From Thalassotalea_H sp040779345 (lineage in GTDB: Bacteria; Pseudomonadota; Gammaproteobacteria; Enterobacterales; Alteromonadaceae): 64,000 bases of DNA. A program made the position numbers and the translations under genes. Position 1 is the stretch's first letter; the number at the start of each line of letters is the position of its first letter. This document shows, piece after piece, positions 52,543-60,964 of the stretch. Location: positions 510,936 through 574,935 of the forward strand of contig JBFONU010000001.1 of the NCBI GenBank assembly GCA_040779345.1. Direction: 5' to 3'. A model generated the notes under the pieces. It did not search any database and was not told the origin of the DNA. It saw only the letters and a list, made by a program, of their open reading frames with translations.

Positions 52543-53712
52543 ATGCCAATTAAAGCGATCCAAGATTTTTTGAAGTTAGAAGCTGCTAGCGGTATTATTT
52601 TAATGTTTGCAGCGGTATTTGCGATGATCATCGCTAACTCTCCGTGGTCTGATTATTATGACTTATTACTCAATATTCCTGTCGTAATAGCTGTTGGGAG
52701 CTTTGAAATAGCTAAGCCATTGTTATTATGGATTAATGATGGCCTTATGGCGCTATTTTTCTTTCTTGTCGGATTAGAGCTCAAACGAGAGTTTATTGAA
52801 GGCGACTTATCTAAACCAGGTCAGATTACCTTACCAGCTATAGGCGCTGTTGGTGGTATGTTGGTACCTGCACTGTGTTACGTTGCGTTAAATTATCAAG
52901 ATCCTGCTGCATTAAATGGCTGGGCAATACCAACCGCTACTGATATTGCTTTCGCCTTAGGAATTTTGGCAATCATTGGTTCAAAAGTTCCCTTGCAGTT
53001 AAAAGTCTTTTTAACCTCTTTGGCTATTTTTGATGATTTGGGCGCAATTATTGTTATTGCGCTATTTTATACTGATCAATTATCAATGTTGTCGTTAATT
53101 GTTTCTGCGGTAATGATAGCGACATTGTTTTTGTTTAATCGAAAAGGCATCACAAGTACAGCGCCGTATATTTTTATCGGTATGATACTTTGGATCTCTG
53201 TTTTAAAATCAGGGGTACATGCGACACTCGCAGGCGTAGTTTTAGCCTTTTTTATTCCCATTAAAGGAGAAGAGGGTGAGCCATCACCTTTAAAGTCTCT
53301 CGAACATAACTTACATTCCCTCGTTGCTTTTATTATTTTGCCCATTTTTGCCTTTGCAAATGCGGGCATAAACTTCGTTGGTGTCGGCTTTGAAGCTGTG
53401 CTTTCGCCAGTGCCGTTTGGCATTATTTTAGGCTTAGTTTTAGGTAAACAATTAGGTGTATTTGGTTTTTGTTTTATCGCGATAAAGCTTGGCTTTGCCA
53501 AATTGCCTGAAAACGTTAATTGGACCTTACTTTATGGTGTTGCCATGTTGTGTGGTGTTGGTTTTACTATGAGTTTATTTATTGGCTCTTTAGCTTTCGA
53601 ACAAAGTAGTGATAGTCCTTTATTTCAAGATCGCTTAGGGATTGTTGTTGGCTCTCTTGTTTCTGGGATTTTGGGGTATTTATTAATCAATCGAGCGGTT
53701 AAGAATCACTAG
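52543..53712 (+). CDS. nhaA: Na+/H+ antiporter NhaA
   Basis: NhaA exports sodium in exchange for protons across the inner membrane. The 389-residue protein shows the unwound-helix motif TATDIAFALGILAI, the paired ion-binding aspartates in AIFDDLGAIIVIAL, and the usual twelve-helix hydrophobic pattern; E. coli NhaA has 388. The final TAG stop uses two bases of a TA target duplication plus the first G of a MITE-like element (see 53712-53976). The protein end is therefore unchanged from the inferred pre-insertion TAA. This fits a marine, sodium-exposed host. Confidence 0.95.
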   Translation: MPIKAIQDFLKLEAASGIILMFAAVFAMIIANSPWSDYYDLLLNIPVVIAVGSFEIAKPLLLWINDGLMALFFFLVGLELKREFIEGDLSKPGQITLPAIGAVGGMLVPALCYVALNYQDPAALNGWAIPTATDIAFALGILAIIGSKVPLQLKVFLTSLAIFDDLGAIIVIALFYTDQLSMLSLIVSAVMIATLFLFNRKGITSTAPYIFIGMILWISVLKSGVHATLAGVVLAFFIPIKGEEGEPSPLKSLEHNLHSLVAFIILPIFAFANAGINFVGVGFEAVLSPVPFGIILGLVLGKQLGVFGFCFIAIKLGFAKLPENVNWTLLYGVAMLCGVGFTMSLFIGSLAFEQSSDSPLFQDRLGIVVGSLVSGILGYLLINRAVKNH

Positions 53713-53976
53713 GGGCTGTTGATCTTTCATTTTAGTTTCTGCTATAGAGTAATTTTTAAGATAACAAGGCGAAAAAAGTGCTATGTAGTCACTCTACTTT
53801 AACTATTTTTAACGCTGTTAGGTTGAAAATTGGTCATAGCCCTTTGGGTTGCCTTGAAAAAGCGTCACTCTTTGTTGCTTAAAATACATTTGGAACAACC
53901 AAACATTATATTAAGCGCCTCGAGTGCCATCTTTTTCAAGTGCAACAGAACTTTAAACTGAAAGATCAACAGCCCC
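53712..53976. mobile_element. MITE-like element with 18-bp terminal inverted repeats
   Basis: The 265-bp element starts GGGGCTGTTGATCTTTCA (53712-53729) and ends with the exact reverse complement (53959-53976). A TA dinucleotide flanks both ends (53710-53711 and 53977-53978), as expected for IS630/Tc1-mariner type insertion. It contains no ORF that could be a transposase, so it would be mobilised in trans. It is placed at the nhaA stop codon. The interior holds no other recognised signal. It occupies most of the gene-free stretch between nhaA and epmC. Confidence 0.85.
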
Positions 53977-54076
53977 TAAATAAATCAGCTAGGTTTAAAT
54001 AAAAATAATGAGCGTTGATGTTTTTTAATCTCGTTTTTCGGTAAACTATGCGCAATTTTTATCACTCGTTTAAATT

Positions 54077-54643
54077 ATGCAGCACGATTATCACGATTTA
54101 ATGACTTTATTTAATCAATGCTTTTATGCTCCTTATCGCACTAAGTTAGTCAAAGGGGAGGAAGAGCCAGTTTATTTACCGGCTAATGAGCATTGTGCGG
54201 ATCATCAAATTATTTTTGCTCACGGTTTTTATTCCAGTGCATTACATGAAATATCACACTGGTGTTTGGCTGGTGCTGCCCGTCGTCAATTAGAAGATTT
54301 TGGTTATTGGTACTTGCCTGATGGCAGAAATGCCGAACAGCAAAAATCATTCGAACAAGTTGAAATAAAACCTCAAGCCATAGAGTGGGCTTTTTGTGTT
54401 GCGGCCAAAAAACAATTTAATGTTTCAGCCGATAATTTAAGTGGCGTAGAGGTAGATACCTTTAATTTTAAATTATCGGTTTTACAGCAAGTTAAAGCTT
54501 ATTTAACTCATGGCTTCCCTGCACGCGCCCAACAGTTTATCGATGCTTTGGCGTGTTTTTATCAAGTAGAATTACCTTTAACTATAAAGCATTTCACCGA
54601 CAATAATGAAGTGATGACTAAAGAGCTGTATGACTATGTTTAA
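54077..54643 (+). CDS. epmC: Elongation factor P hydroxylase EpmC
   Basis: EpmC (YfcM) hydroxylates the lysyl-modified lysine of EF-P, completing the post-translational modification that relieves stalling at polyproline. The 188-residue protein carries HEISHW (residues about 58-63) with a metal-binding HExxH, the LEDFGYWYLPDGR motif, and GVEVDTF. The length matches E. coli (182). Its last codons overlap the ATP-NAD kinase-like gene by 14 bases. E. coli has epmC next to yfcL and mnmC too, although here two genes have been inserted or rearranged. Confidence 0.92.
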   Translation: MQHDYHDLMTLFNQCFYAPYRTKLVKGEEEPVYLPANEHCADHQIIFAHGFYSSALHEISHWCLAGAARRQLEDFGYWYLPDGRNAEQQKSFEQVEIKPQAIEWAFCVAAKKQFNVSADNLSGVEVDTFNFKLSVLQQVKAYLTHGFPARAQQFIDALACFYQVELPLTIKHFTDNNEVMTKELYDYV

Positions 54644-55760
54644 GTTAGGATTTATCATTAATCCGATAGCGGGTGTTGGCGGTAGTGTGGCACTGAAAGG
54701 GAGTGATGGTGAAGGTGTTGCCGAGCAGGCTTTACTGCTGGGCGCACAAGCAAAAGCCAATGAGAGAGCAAAACTTGCGCTTGAAATATTACTTCCTTAT
54801 AAAGAACAAATTGAAATTTATACAGCTGATAAGCTTATGGGAGCTGATATTGCTCAAGCATTAGGTTTTCAGGTTACTGTTATTTATCAATCGCCACACA
54901 AAGAAACAACAGCCAGTGATACTGAAAATACGGTTTCGGCCTTATTAGCAAAAGATATTGATTTGCTATTATTCGCCGGTGGTGATGGTACTGCACGTAA
55001 TGTGTGTCATCGGGTTGGTGATCGTTTTCCTGTTTTAGGTATTCCTGCGGGTTGTAAAATTCATTCGGGGGTTTATGCCGTTACCCCTAAGGCCGCTGGG
55101 CGAGTTGTGGAGTTAATGGTCACTCATCAGTTGGTTACTTTAACTGATGCTGATGTTATGGATATCGATGAGTCACTTTTTCGTCAGGGCATCGTTAAAG
55201 CTAAACGATTTGGCGAGATGAAAGTTCCTTGTGAACTTAGGTATATCCAAGCGGTTAAATCAGGTGGTAAAGAGTCTGATGAATTAGTTTTACAAGATAT
55301 TGCTGCCGATGTGATTAATCAAATGGACGATGAGCTTTTTGTCATTGGTTCAGGGTCGACAACGGCATTTTTGATGGAAGAATTATCATTAGAGAATACC
55401 TTGTTAGGAGTTGATCTTATTCAAGAACAATCGTTAATTGCCAACGATGTGACTGAGCCAAAATTATGGCAAATATTGCAAGAGAATACCCAGCCAGTCA
55501 AACTTGTAATTACGTTAATCGGTGGCCAAGGGCATATTTTTGGTCGAGGTAATCAGCAATTAAGTCCTCGAGTGATTAAACATATTGGCAAAGAAAATAT
55601 CATTATCATTGCGACTAAAACTAAACTTAGTGCGCTAAATTCAAGACCGCTGATCGCTGATACGGGTGATAGCCTGTTAGATCAATCTTTATCAGGGTTT
55701 ATGACAGTAACAACAGGGTATAACGATCACGTTTTATACCCTGTTGCAAGCCCACAATAA
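54630..55760 (+). CDS. ATP-NAD kinase-like (AcoX-type) protein
   Basis: The 376-residue protein has a GGDGT-type motif (LLFAGGDGTARNVCHRVG, about residues 117-134) and the upstream FIINPIAGVGGSVALKGSDG, which define the ATP-NAD kinase/AcoX superfamily. It is distinct from the true NadK encoded at 45666-46547. AcoX is linked to acetoin metabolism in some bacteria, but no acetoin genes are nearby and the substrate is unknown. The start at 54630 overlaps the epmC end; an ATG two codons further is also possible. A 27-bp gap separates it from yfcL. Confidence 0.82.
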   Translation: MTMFKLGFIINPIAGVGGSVALKGSDGEGVAEQALLLGAQAKANERAKLALEILLPYKEQIEIYTADKLMGADIAQALGFQVTVIYQSPHKETTASDTENTVSALLAKDIDLLLFAGGDGTARNVCHRVGDRFPVLGIPAGCKIHSGVYAVTPKAAGRVVELMVTHQLVTLTDADVMDIDESLFRQGIVKAKRFGEMKVPCELRYIQAVKSGGKESDELVLQDIAADVINQMDDELFVIGSGSTTAFLMEELSLENTLLGVDLIQEQSLIANDVTEPKLWQILQENTQPVKLVITLIGGQGHIFGRGNQQLSPRVIKHIGKENIIIIATKTKLSALNSRPLIADTGDSLLDQSLSGFMTVTTGYNDHVLYPVASPQ

Positions 55761-55787
55761 TAAAACATAGTTTATAGGAAAGAGTTT

Positions 55788-56060
55788 GTGAACGTTTCAA
55801 ATTTAGTTGAATTATACCAGTATTTTGATGATCTTGTTGAGCAAGATACCGACAGTGATACCTTGTTTGCGAGTAGCTATCTTCGTGGTTTTATTGCATT
55901 AGTTTCATCTCAGTTTGGTGATGAAACTCAATCATTATCTACTGAATTGTTTGCACAAGTAAGTGAAGAGCTTGATAATGCTAAATCAGAGCTCACCCCA
56001 CAAGATCATGTTATTGTAAATAATTACTGGTTAACGCTGCAAAAACGTATTAGCGAGTAA
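55788..56060 (+). CDS. yfcL: YfcL-family protein
   Basis: The 90-residue protein starts at a GTG at 55788 that follows AGGAAAGAG, and has the YfcL pattern LVELYQYFDDLVEQDTDSDTLFASSYLRGFIALV. E. coli YfcL (92 residues) is uncharacterised and lies beside mnmC and epmC, which is conserved here. It is a helical, acidic cytoplasmic protein without signal or membrane segment. Confidence 0.88.
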   Translation: MNVSNLVELYQYFDDLVEQDTDSDTLFASSYLRGFIALVSSQFGDETQSLSTELFAQVSEELDNAKSELTPQDHVIVNNYWLTLQKRISE

Positions 56061-56098
56061 CACTTTTTCGGTGACCGATTTAACGAGCTACATATTAG

Positions 56099-56329
56099 TT
56101 AACCTTGCTAAAGCAACGTGAATTAGCAATGGCTATTGATGGTCATGGGATTGTTCGCTTACCTGAATTTTCCTTGGGATAGAGCATCAAAAATAATCAA
56201 TTAATCGTTTTATTTCAATATCATCAAGAGGCCACGATTGAGATTTTCGTTGTCTATCCGAGCAGCAAACACCCATCTCCTAAAGTTTGCTGTTTTATCG
56301 ATTATAATACCGATAAATTATCTGATTAA
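56099..56329 (+). pseudogene. LysR-type regulator C-terminal remnant
   Basis: One plus-strand frame encodes the end of a LysR substrate-binding domain: AIDGHGIVRLPEF, then an in-frame TAG at about 56177, then NQLIVLFQYHQEATIEIFVV and YPSSKHPSPKVCCFIDYN. The VYPSxxHxSPKVxxFIDF ending is characteristic of LysR regulators. No N-terminal helix-turn-helix is found upstream, so this is a decayed fragment rather than a gene. Its final stop overlaps the mnmC stop on the other strand. Confidence 0.8.
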
Positions 56330-58362
56330 ACCGCTATTTTTCGTTTAATGAGATCCCTGATCACAAAACGATTTGGTGATAAGTTAAATAACATTTCATT
56401 ATCGACAGGATAGGGCGTACCGGCTAAATCGGCGGCGAGAATTTGGGCCAATAATGGCGCTGTGCATAGCCCTCTCGCACCTAAGCCTGTTAATAGATAT
56501 AAGTTTTTTACGCAGGGGGCCGCTTGGTAAAAACGCCAGTTTTTATCTTTAGCTAAGTGACCATAGTCAGCTTGATGGGCTTTAATGTCAGGCATTGCCC
56601 CCACCATCGGCAAGTGATCAGGGGTCATGCACCTTAAGCGTGCTTTTCTGGTGAGAATATCTGATTGCTGCCATGAGGCTATATTATTAGTAACATCAGG
56701 CAAGCATTGCTCTAGCATGTTGATATTATATTGATCATCAAGATCTCTGGGGGCAATATCAAAACTATTCTTATCAAATGTGGCACCTATACAATGCAGG
56801 CCTTTATGTTGAGGTGTTAAGTAGCCTTTATGGCAAATAACGGTATTTAATTTTTTGATATTATCATTTGTTTTCATTGAGGTGATCTGACCACGAACTG
56901 ACGTTAGCGGCAGTTGATTTATCGTCGATAATTTTATTGATTCAGCACCACCGCAAAAAATGAGCACCGAAGCGTTAAAATCCCCTTTATTGGTGTGTAA
57001 CAGCCAAGACTCGTCAGCTTTTTGAGCAATATTCTCTACAGTTGTTGATGTTTCAATACGTAAACGCTTGGTGGCTTTTGCGGCACTAAATAATTGCTCA
57101 ACCAACTCTTGAGGGGCTATCCATCCTGATTTTGGCATAAATAATCCGCCATGTTCGAGCGAAATATTTGCATATTGGCTAGCTTGGTGATTATCGATAC
57201 TGTGGATCAGATCTTTGGGCCAAGCTTGTATTTGTTCAAATGCTTTTTGCCTTTTAACTAAAGCGTCTTTATAAGATATCTCGAGCAGACCACACCAGTC
57301 GTGGCTAAAATTATAGCCTTGCTTGGTAAGACTATTGTATAAGTTTAGCGCGTAACCAAAGGCTTTTTGGTAAAACAAACTAATATCATCGACTTGTTGG
57401 TGTATCAATGGAAATAAAGCACCGATGGCATTACTTGATGCCCCTTGAGCAACTTTTATATCCTTACAATAAATGGTTACTTTGATGCCTTTTTGAGTTA
57501 ATAAATATGCCGCGCAAGCTGAGGCTATACCACCGCCAATGATACTGACATGTTGAGGTTTAGTGATCAGCGGGCGTAGTTGATACCCTTTGCCATTAAG
57601 TTTATTTTGTTGATATTTTCCGGTTAAAATTTCGTTTTTGTTACCTAAATAATTCTTTTTCTCTAAACGAAAACCTACTTTTTCTAAACCACGACGAATA
57701 AAACCAGCAATAGTGAATGTGCTCATACTTGCTTGAGGTTTCGATAGTCTTGCCATTTGCTCAAATAATTCGGCTTGCCACATTTCAGGGTTTCGTGCGG
57801 GAGAAAAACCATCTAAGTACCAAGCATTCACTAAACCCTGTGATTTTCGTGACAGTTTCAGTGCTTTAAATGCTTGGGTTGAGTCATCTAGAAATAGGGT
57901 TAACTTGATCTGGTTGTTACAAAAGCTAGATTCAATTTTTTGCTGTGGTGATTCAGGATAGCTTGCAATAAGTTGCGCACTTTCATCCGCTAAAGACGTT
58001 AAGCTCTTTAACGCTTTTATGAGCTGAGCTTTAGTTAAAGGAAATTTTTCGGTACTGATAAAGTGCAAAGGCGCTAAAGAATAGCTCTGAGCAAGTTTTG
58101 TATAGAGTTTTAGTGTCAGTAAAAAATTGAGACCAGTACCAAAGCCTGTTTCTGCGATCGTAAATTCATTTTTTGCATTGAGTAAACTTTCCTCAATATT
58201 ATTTTCTTTGATGAACACGTGTTCACTTTGTTGAAAGCCTGATTCAGTATCAAAATAAATATCATCGAATTGCTCAGAGTAAGGAGAGCCATCGGCTCGA
58301 AAGGTTATTTTATTGATAGAAGTCACTTTATTGTCAAATTTTGTAAATAGCACTATACACAA
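56326..58362 (-). CDS. mnmC: tRNA 5-methylaminomethyl-2-thiouridine synthesis bifunctional protein MnmC
   Basis: MnmC completes wobble-uridine modification. The N-terminal methyltransferase (MnmC2) has AETGFGTGLNFLLTLKL (about residues 70-86) and NAWYLDGFSPARNPEMW. The C-terminal FAD oxidoreductase (MnmC1) begins at about 275 with SIIGGGIASACAAYLL and ends with GARGLCTAPLLAQILA. The length of 678 fits E. coli (668). All possible starts near the top of the frame are non-ATG (TTG at 58362, GTG at 58353 or 58326) and none has a strong ribosome-binding site, so the N-terminus is uncertain by up to 12 residues. Confidence 0.94.
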   Translation of the reverse strand: MCIVLFTKFDNKVTSINKITFRADGSPYSEQFDDIYFDTESGFQQSEHVFIKENNIEESLLNAKNEFTIAETGFGTGLNFLLTLKLYTKLAQSYSLAPLHFISTEKFPLTKAQLIKALKSLTSLADESAQLIASYPESPQQKIESSFCNNQIKLTLFLDDSTQAFKALKLSRKSQGLVNAWYLDGFSPARNPEMWQAELFEQMARLSKPQASMSTFTIAGFIRRGLEKVGFRLEKKNYLGNKNEILTGKYQQNKLNGKGYQLRPLITKPQHVSIIGGGIASACAAYLLTQKGIKVTIYCKDIKVAQGASSNAIGALFPLIHQQVDDISLFYQKAFGYALNLYNSLTKQGYNFSHDWCGLLEISYKDALVKRQKAFEQIQAWPKDLIHSIDNHQASQYANISLEHGGLFMPKSGWIAPQELVEQLFSAAKATKRLRIETSTTVENIAQKADESWLLHTNKGDFNASVLIFCGGAESIKLSTINQLPLTSVRGQITSMKTNDNIKKLNTVICHKGYLTPQHKGLHCIGATFDKNSFDIAPRDLDDQYNINMLEQCLPDVTNNIASWQQSDILTRKARLRCMTPDHLPMVGAMPDIKAHQADYGHLAKDKNWRFYQAAPCVKNLYLLTGLGARGLCTAPLLAQILAADLAGTPYPVDNEMLFNLSPNRFVIRDLIKRKIAV

Positions 58363-58409
58363 CGGCTATTTTACCTATAATTTGCGCAATTTGTCATGGT
58401 TTGAATAAA

Positions 58410-58431
58410 TCAGTGTACACGTGTACACTGA
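58410..58431. promoter_or_regulatory. Perfect 22-bp palindrome upstream of fabB
   Basis: The palindrome consists of TCAGTGTACAC and its exact complement, centred between 58420 and 58421, 69 bases before the fabB start and 48 bases before the top of mnmC. A TATGAT -10 candidate is at 58459-58464. In other gammaproteobacteria fabB is controlled by TetR-family regulators (FabR; DesT in Pseudomonas) that bind palindromes with a TACA-NN-TGTA type core, which this resembles. The identity of the binding protein is inferred. Confidence 0.65.
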
Positions 58432-58499
58432 GCAGACCAGTTTGTGGGTAAAATTCTGTATGATATGCCCGAATTTTTAAATTTAAGATGGTTAATAAA

Positions 58500-59711
58500 A
58501 TGAAACGTGTAGTGATCACCGGATTAGGTATTGTATCAAGCATCGGTAATAATGCTAATGAAGTCTTAGCGTCATTAAAAGAGGGCCGTTCAGGTATTAC
58601 AAAATCAGAAAGCTTTGAAGAAAGAGGCTTACGTAGCCAAGTTTGGGGTAACCCAACGCTAGACACTAAAGAGCACATTGATCGTAAAGCTATACGTTTT
58701 ATGGGTGATGCTGCCGGTTATGCTTATGTAGCCATGCAAGAAGCTATTGATGATGCTAAATTAACGGATGAACAAGTTTCTAACTTTCGAACCGGTATTG
58801 TCGCTGGCTCTGGTGGTGCATCATCTGACAATGTTGTTAAAGCCGCAGATACATTACGTGAAAAAGGCGTGAAACGTGTTGGCCCTTATGCTGTGCCAAA
58901 AACTATGTCTAGTACTTGCTCTGCCTGTTTAGCTACACCATTTAAAATTAAAGGTGTTAACTACTCAATGAGCTCTGCATGTGCAACCAGTGCACATTGT
59001 ATTGGTCATGCTGCTGAACTTATCCAGTTAGGCAAACAAGATATTGTTTTTGCTGGTGGCGGCGAAGAAGTTGATTGGTCATTAGCAATGATGTTTGATG
59101 CGATGGGCGCTCTTTCATCAAAATATAATGACACCCCAGAAAATGCGTCTCGTACCTATGATGCTGACCGTGACGGTTTTGTTATCTCTGGTGGCGGGGG
59201 CATGTTAGTTGTTGAAGAACTTGAACATGCCTTAGCACGTGGCGCACATATTTATGCTGAAATAGTTGGCTATGGTGCTACTTCTGATGGTTATGACATG
59301 GTTGCACCAAGTGGTGAAGGTGCGGTTCGTTGTATGCAACAAGCAATGGAAGGTGTTGAAGGTAAAGTTGATTATTTAAATACACATGGAACTTCTACAC
59401 CAGTAGGTGATGTTAAAGAGTTGGGTGCTATTCAAGAATTGTTTGGTAATGACTCGCCAGCAATTAGTGCAACCAAAGCTATGACTGGCCATGCCTTAGG
59501 TGCCGCCGGTGTGCATGAAGCGATTTATTCGATATTGATGATGGAGAATAATTTTATTGCTCCTTCAATTAACATTGAAAACTTAGATGAAAAAGCACAA
59601 GGCTTAGATATTGTAACTGAAAAGCGCGATGCTGAATTAGATGTTGTAATGTCTAATAGCTTTGGTTTTGGTGGTACAAATGCCACACTAGTGATGAAAA
59701 AATATAAATAA
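58500..59711 (+). CDS. fabB: 3-oxoacyl-[acyl-carrier-protein] synthase I (FabB)
   Basis: FabB condenses malonyl-ACP with acyl-ACP and is needed for unsaturated fatty acid synthesis. The 403-residue protein has the active-site cysteine at 161 (SSACATSAHCIG) and the two catalytic histidines in NTHGTSTPVGD and KAMTGHALGAAG, plus the GFGGTNA C-terminal motif. I use the ATG at 58500 because the reading MKRVVITGLGIVSSIGNN is the known FabB N-terminus; the ATG at 58488 adds four residues. A palindromic operator-like site lies upstream and a terminator follows. Confidence 0.97.
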   Translation: MKRVVITGLGIVSSIGNNANEVLASLKEGRSGITKSESFEERGLRSQVWGNPTLDTKEHIDRKAIRFMGDAAGYAYVAMQEAIDDAKLTDEQVSNFRTGIVAGSGGASSDNVVKAADTLREKGVKRVGPYAVPKTMSSTCSACLATPFKIKGVNYSMSSACATSAHCIGHAAELIQLGKQDIVFAGGGEEVDWSLAMMFDAMGALSSKYNDTPENASRTYDADRDGFVISGGGGMLVVEELEHALARGAHIYAEIVGYGATSDGYDMVAPSGEGAVRCMQQAMEGVEGKVDYLNTHGTSTPVGDVKELGAIQELFGNDSPAISATKAMTGHALGAAGVHEAIYSILMMENNFIAPSINIENLDEKAQGLDIVTEKRDAELDVVMSNSFGFGGTNATLVMKKYK

Positions 59712-59735
59712 CGCTTAGTTTATCGTTAATAAATT

Positions 59736-59764
59736 AAGCCACTTTTTAAAGTGGCTTTTTTATT
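59736..59764 (+). terminator. Rho-independent terminator after fabB
   Basis: AAGCCACTTT (59736-59745) and AAAGTGGCTT (59748-59757) form a stem followed by a T tract. Confidence 0.85.
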
Positions 59765-59799
59765 TCTGATACCGTTACACTCGTAGAGAAATCATTTCA

Positions 59800-60942
59800 A
59801 TGAAAATTTTTTATGATGAAAATATCCCTTTTGCTCAAGCGTTTTTTGGTGATTTTGGTCAATTAACGGCTTTTTCTGGCCGAGAAGTTTCAGACAAGCA
59901 AATACAGTCGGCCGATATTTTATTAGTACGCTCAATTACTCAAGTGAATAACACGCTATTATCACTGAATAACTCATTGTCGTTTGTTGGTACGGCAACC
60001 ATTGGCTTTGATCATATTGATAAAGATTACCTTAAAAGCCGAAATATTCAGTTTACCTCAGCTCCGGGATGTAATGCCGTTTCTGTTGCTGAATATGTTT
60101 TATCGTCATTGGTTATTTTAGCTGAACGTTATCAGTTAAAACTATTAGAAATGACGGTTGGAATTATAGGAGGCGGAAATACTGGCAGTCGATTAAGTGA
60201 AAAATTATCCGCGTTAGGTATCAAGCACGTTATATCAGATCCTTTTTTAGCCGTTGATCCTTTAGATACTAGAAATTTTGTTGAATTAGATGAAGCGTTA
60301 AAGTGCGATGTGATTTCTTTACATATCCCAAAAACAACTCAAGGCGAACATCCAACTTATCATTTGATCAATGAACAACGCCTCAATGCATTATCACCAG
60401 ATCAAATATTGATCAATGCGTGTCGTGGTGAAGTTATCGATAATCAGGCATTATTGAAATTGAAGCAATCCGGGCACCGACTCAAAGTGATTCTAGATGT
60501 TTGGGAAAATGAACCTGAAATTTTACAGGAGTTAATTCCCTATTGTGAAATTGCCACCGCCCATATCGCCGGTTATAGCTTAGAAGGAAAAGCTCGTGGC
60601 ACTGAAATGCTTTATCGGGCATTATGTAAACACTTGAACGTTCCCGTTGAAAAATCACTGAAAGATTTCTTACCTCAATCAGGTATAAACCAAGTTGAAA
60701 TTAACCAACAATTTGATGAAATTTTACTAAACCAACTGGTGAAAATAGTTTACGATGTGCGTCGAGATGATGGTATTTTTCGTCAGCAAATAAACCATCA
60801 ACATATAAACAGTCATGCATTTGATCATATCCGAAAAAACTACCCCGCTCGCAGGGAGTTTTCGGCGATTCAAGTTGCTATGACAGAACAAGTTAAGTGT
60901 GATGTTTTTCATCAGCTTGGCTTTAGCAAAACCACTAAATAA
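59800..60942 (+). CDS. pdxB: Erythronate-4-phosphate dehydrogenase PdxB
   Basis: PdxB oxidises 4-phosphoerythronate in the DXP-dependent pyridoxal 5'-phosphate pathway. The 380-residue protein is a D-isomer 2-hydroxyacid dehydrogenase with Rossmann motif VGIIGGGNTGS (about 123-133). The catalytic Arg is in NACRGEV, Glu in DVWENEPE and His in ATAHIAGYSLEGK, and a PdxB-specific C-terminal extension follows. It is 22 bp upstream of asd in the same direction, resembling the pdxB-usg order in E. coli. Confidence 0.95.
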   Translation: MKIFYDENIPFAQAFFGDFGQLTAFSGREVSDKQIQSADILLVRSITQVNNTLLSLNNSLSFVGTATIGFDHIDKDYLKSRNIQFTSAPGCNAVSVAEYVLSSLVILAERYQLKLLEMTVGIIGGGNTGSRLSEKLSALGIKHVISDPFLAVDPLDTRNFVELDEALKCDVISLHIPKTTQGEHPTYHLINEQRLNALSPDQILINACRGEVIDNQALLKLKQSGHRLKVILDVWENEPEILQELIPYCEIATAHIAGYSLEGKARGTEMLYRALCKHLNVPVEKSLKDFLPQSGINQVEINQQFDEILLNQLVKIVYDVRRDDGIFRQQINHQHINSHAFDHIRKNYPARREFSAIQVAMTEQVKCDVFHQLGFSKTTK

Positions 60943-60964
60943 AGAGCAAAAAAGAGAGAAGGGC

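Noticed and set aside
53076..53501. Minus-strand frame of 141 codons inside nhaA
   Set aside because: It is fully antisense to a well supported gene, and its composition (many K, P, T) is that of an antisense shadow of membrane-protein codons.
53712..53976. Full insertion sequence
   Set aside because: At 265 bp there is no room for a transposase and no such frame; it is best called a MITE-like element.
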